DNA of 64,000 bases, taken from the NCBI RefSeq assembly GCF_041146795.1, contig NC_135175.1:31375075-31439074 (forward strand), read 5' to 3'. Below the pieces are notes generated by a model that saw only the letters and a program-made list of their open reading frames with translations, did not search any database and was not told where the DNA came from. Below are positions 63,439-64,000 of this stretch, one piece after another. The DNA comes from Maylandia zebra. Lineage: Eukaryota; Chordata; Actinopteri; Cichliformes; Cichlidae. Positions within the stretch are counted from its first letter, which is position 1, and each line of letters starts with the position of its first letter. The position numbers and the translations under genes are program-made.

Positions 63439-64000
63439 GGGCCCGTTCTTCGTACGTCGCTCACTACATCCAAGATCAAATGACACATCCAAGACCAAAC
63501 CATCGCGCTAACCGTGAGCTCGCTAATCCGGTTCCCCGAACACACCTGCCGTTGACGATTAGTACAGCAGTAATGTGACATCACTGGGTGTCGTAAAAGG
63601 GGCTACGCATCGATAGTAGAAACATTGATCGGCAACCCGCTGAGTGGTCAGCGAAAATGTCGAAGGAGCGCGCTCAGTATTGTTCGGCAGCAGAGCAAGA
63701 ACTCTTGATTGAGGGATTTCAGGAGTTTCAGAGTTTAATTAAAACGCAAGGGAACACTGCAAAGGCTGCAAAAGCAAGGAGAGAGGGCTGGCAGAAAGTT
63801 GCTGACAAATTAAACTCGTAGGTGATTTAATAATAATAATAATAATAGATTGGATTTATATAGCGCTTTTCAAGGCACCCAAAGCGCTTTACAATGCCAC
63901 TATTCAGTCACTCTCACATTCACACACTGGTGGAAGCAGCTACGGTTGTAGCCACAGCTGCTCTGGGACAGACTGACAGAAGCCAGGCTGCCATATCGCG
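63439..64000. mobile_element. Harbinger derivative in the gene E 3' UTR (cut by window end)
   Basis: Begins GGGCCCGTTCTTCG after CAG at 63436-63438 and matches 184-745 to the last base shown, including the TAA-tailed LINE insert. Confidence 0.85.
63657..63817 (+). pseudogene. Harbinger MYB-like exon 1 (second copy)
   Basis: Matches 402-562. The remaining exons lie beyond the window. Confidence 0.7.

Overview
This window reads as teleost nuclear DNA, probably from a percomorph such as a cichlid (inference from the zinc-finger family and the transposon mix). It has spliced genes with GT/AG introns, AATAAA signals, CA/TG and ATT microsatellites, and dense nested transposons of teleost type: Harbinger, hAT, Tc1, L2, a Tx1/L1-like LINE and an LTR element. 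I saw no bacterial or viral gene organisation, CRISPR array, rRNA or tRNA.

The backbone is a tandem family of C2H2 zinc-finger genes, all on the + strand. Four are complete (B, C, D, E) and unit A is present only as its last codons (1-84). Each gene has a 5' UTR exon (exon 1), a short exon 2 carrying the start codon and six codons, exon 3 with a variable finger array, and exon 4 with six more fingers. Joining the exons gives open frames of 479, 547, 339 and 428 aa with 15, 16, 10 and 12 fingers. Exon 3 lengths (849, 933, 429, 597 nt) differ by exact multiples of 84 nt, one finger. Helix positions that contact DNA differ sharply between paralogues in exon 4, while the framework and the last two fingers barely change. 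No KRAB, SCAN, ZAD or BTB domain is visible.

Region by region. 1-10.3 kb: tail of unit A, a Harbinger deletion derivative, LINE fragments (including a head-to-tail pair of a restriction-endonuclease-type LINE), two stretches I do not recognise, a CA microsatellite, and a Tx1-like LINE split by a solo LTR. 10.3-22 kb: gene B, with an L2 in intron 1 and, in intron 2, a palindrome within a palindrome, a LINE, a BED-exon hAT derivative and a Tc1 nested in a TTAA-type element. 22-37.2 kb: spacer (L2 pieces and an old hAT holding a 4.3-kb ZMYM-like hAT) and gene C. 37.3-41.3 kb: a Harbinger with a complete-looking transposase gene and a MYB-like gene broken by a hAT insertion. 41.3-53.2 kb: spacer and gene D. 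53.2-63.4 kb: spacer and gene E, then the same Harbinger derivative as after unit A.

The first 745 bases recur at 63256-64000 with one difference noticed by eye, so the window begins and ends in two copies of one segment. The zinc-finger proteins are presumably nuclear DNA-binding factors. A role in silencing the surrounding transposons is plausible from family biology but is not shown by the sequence.
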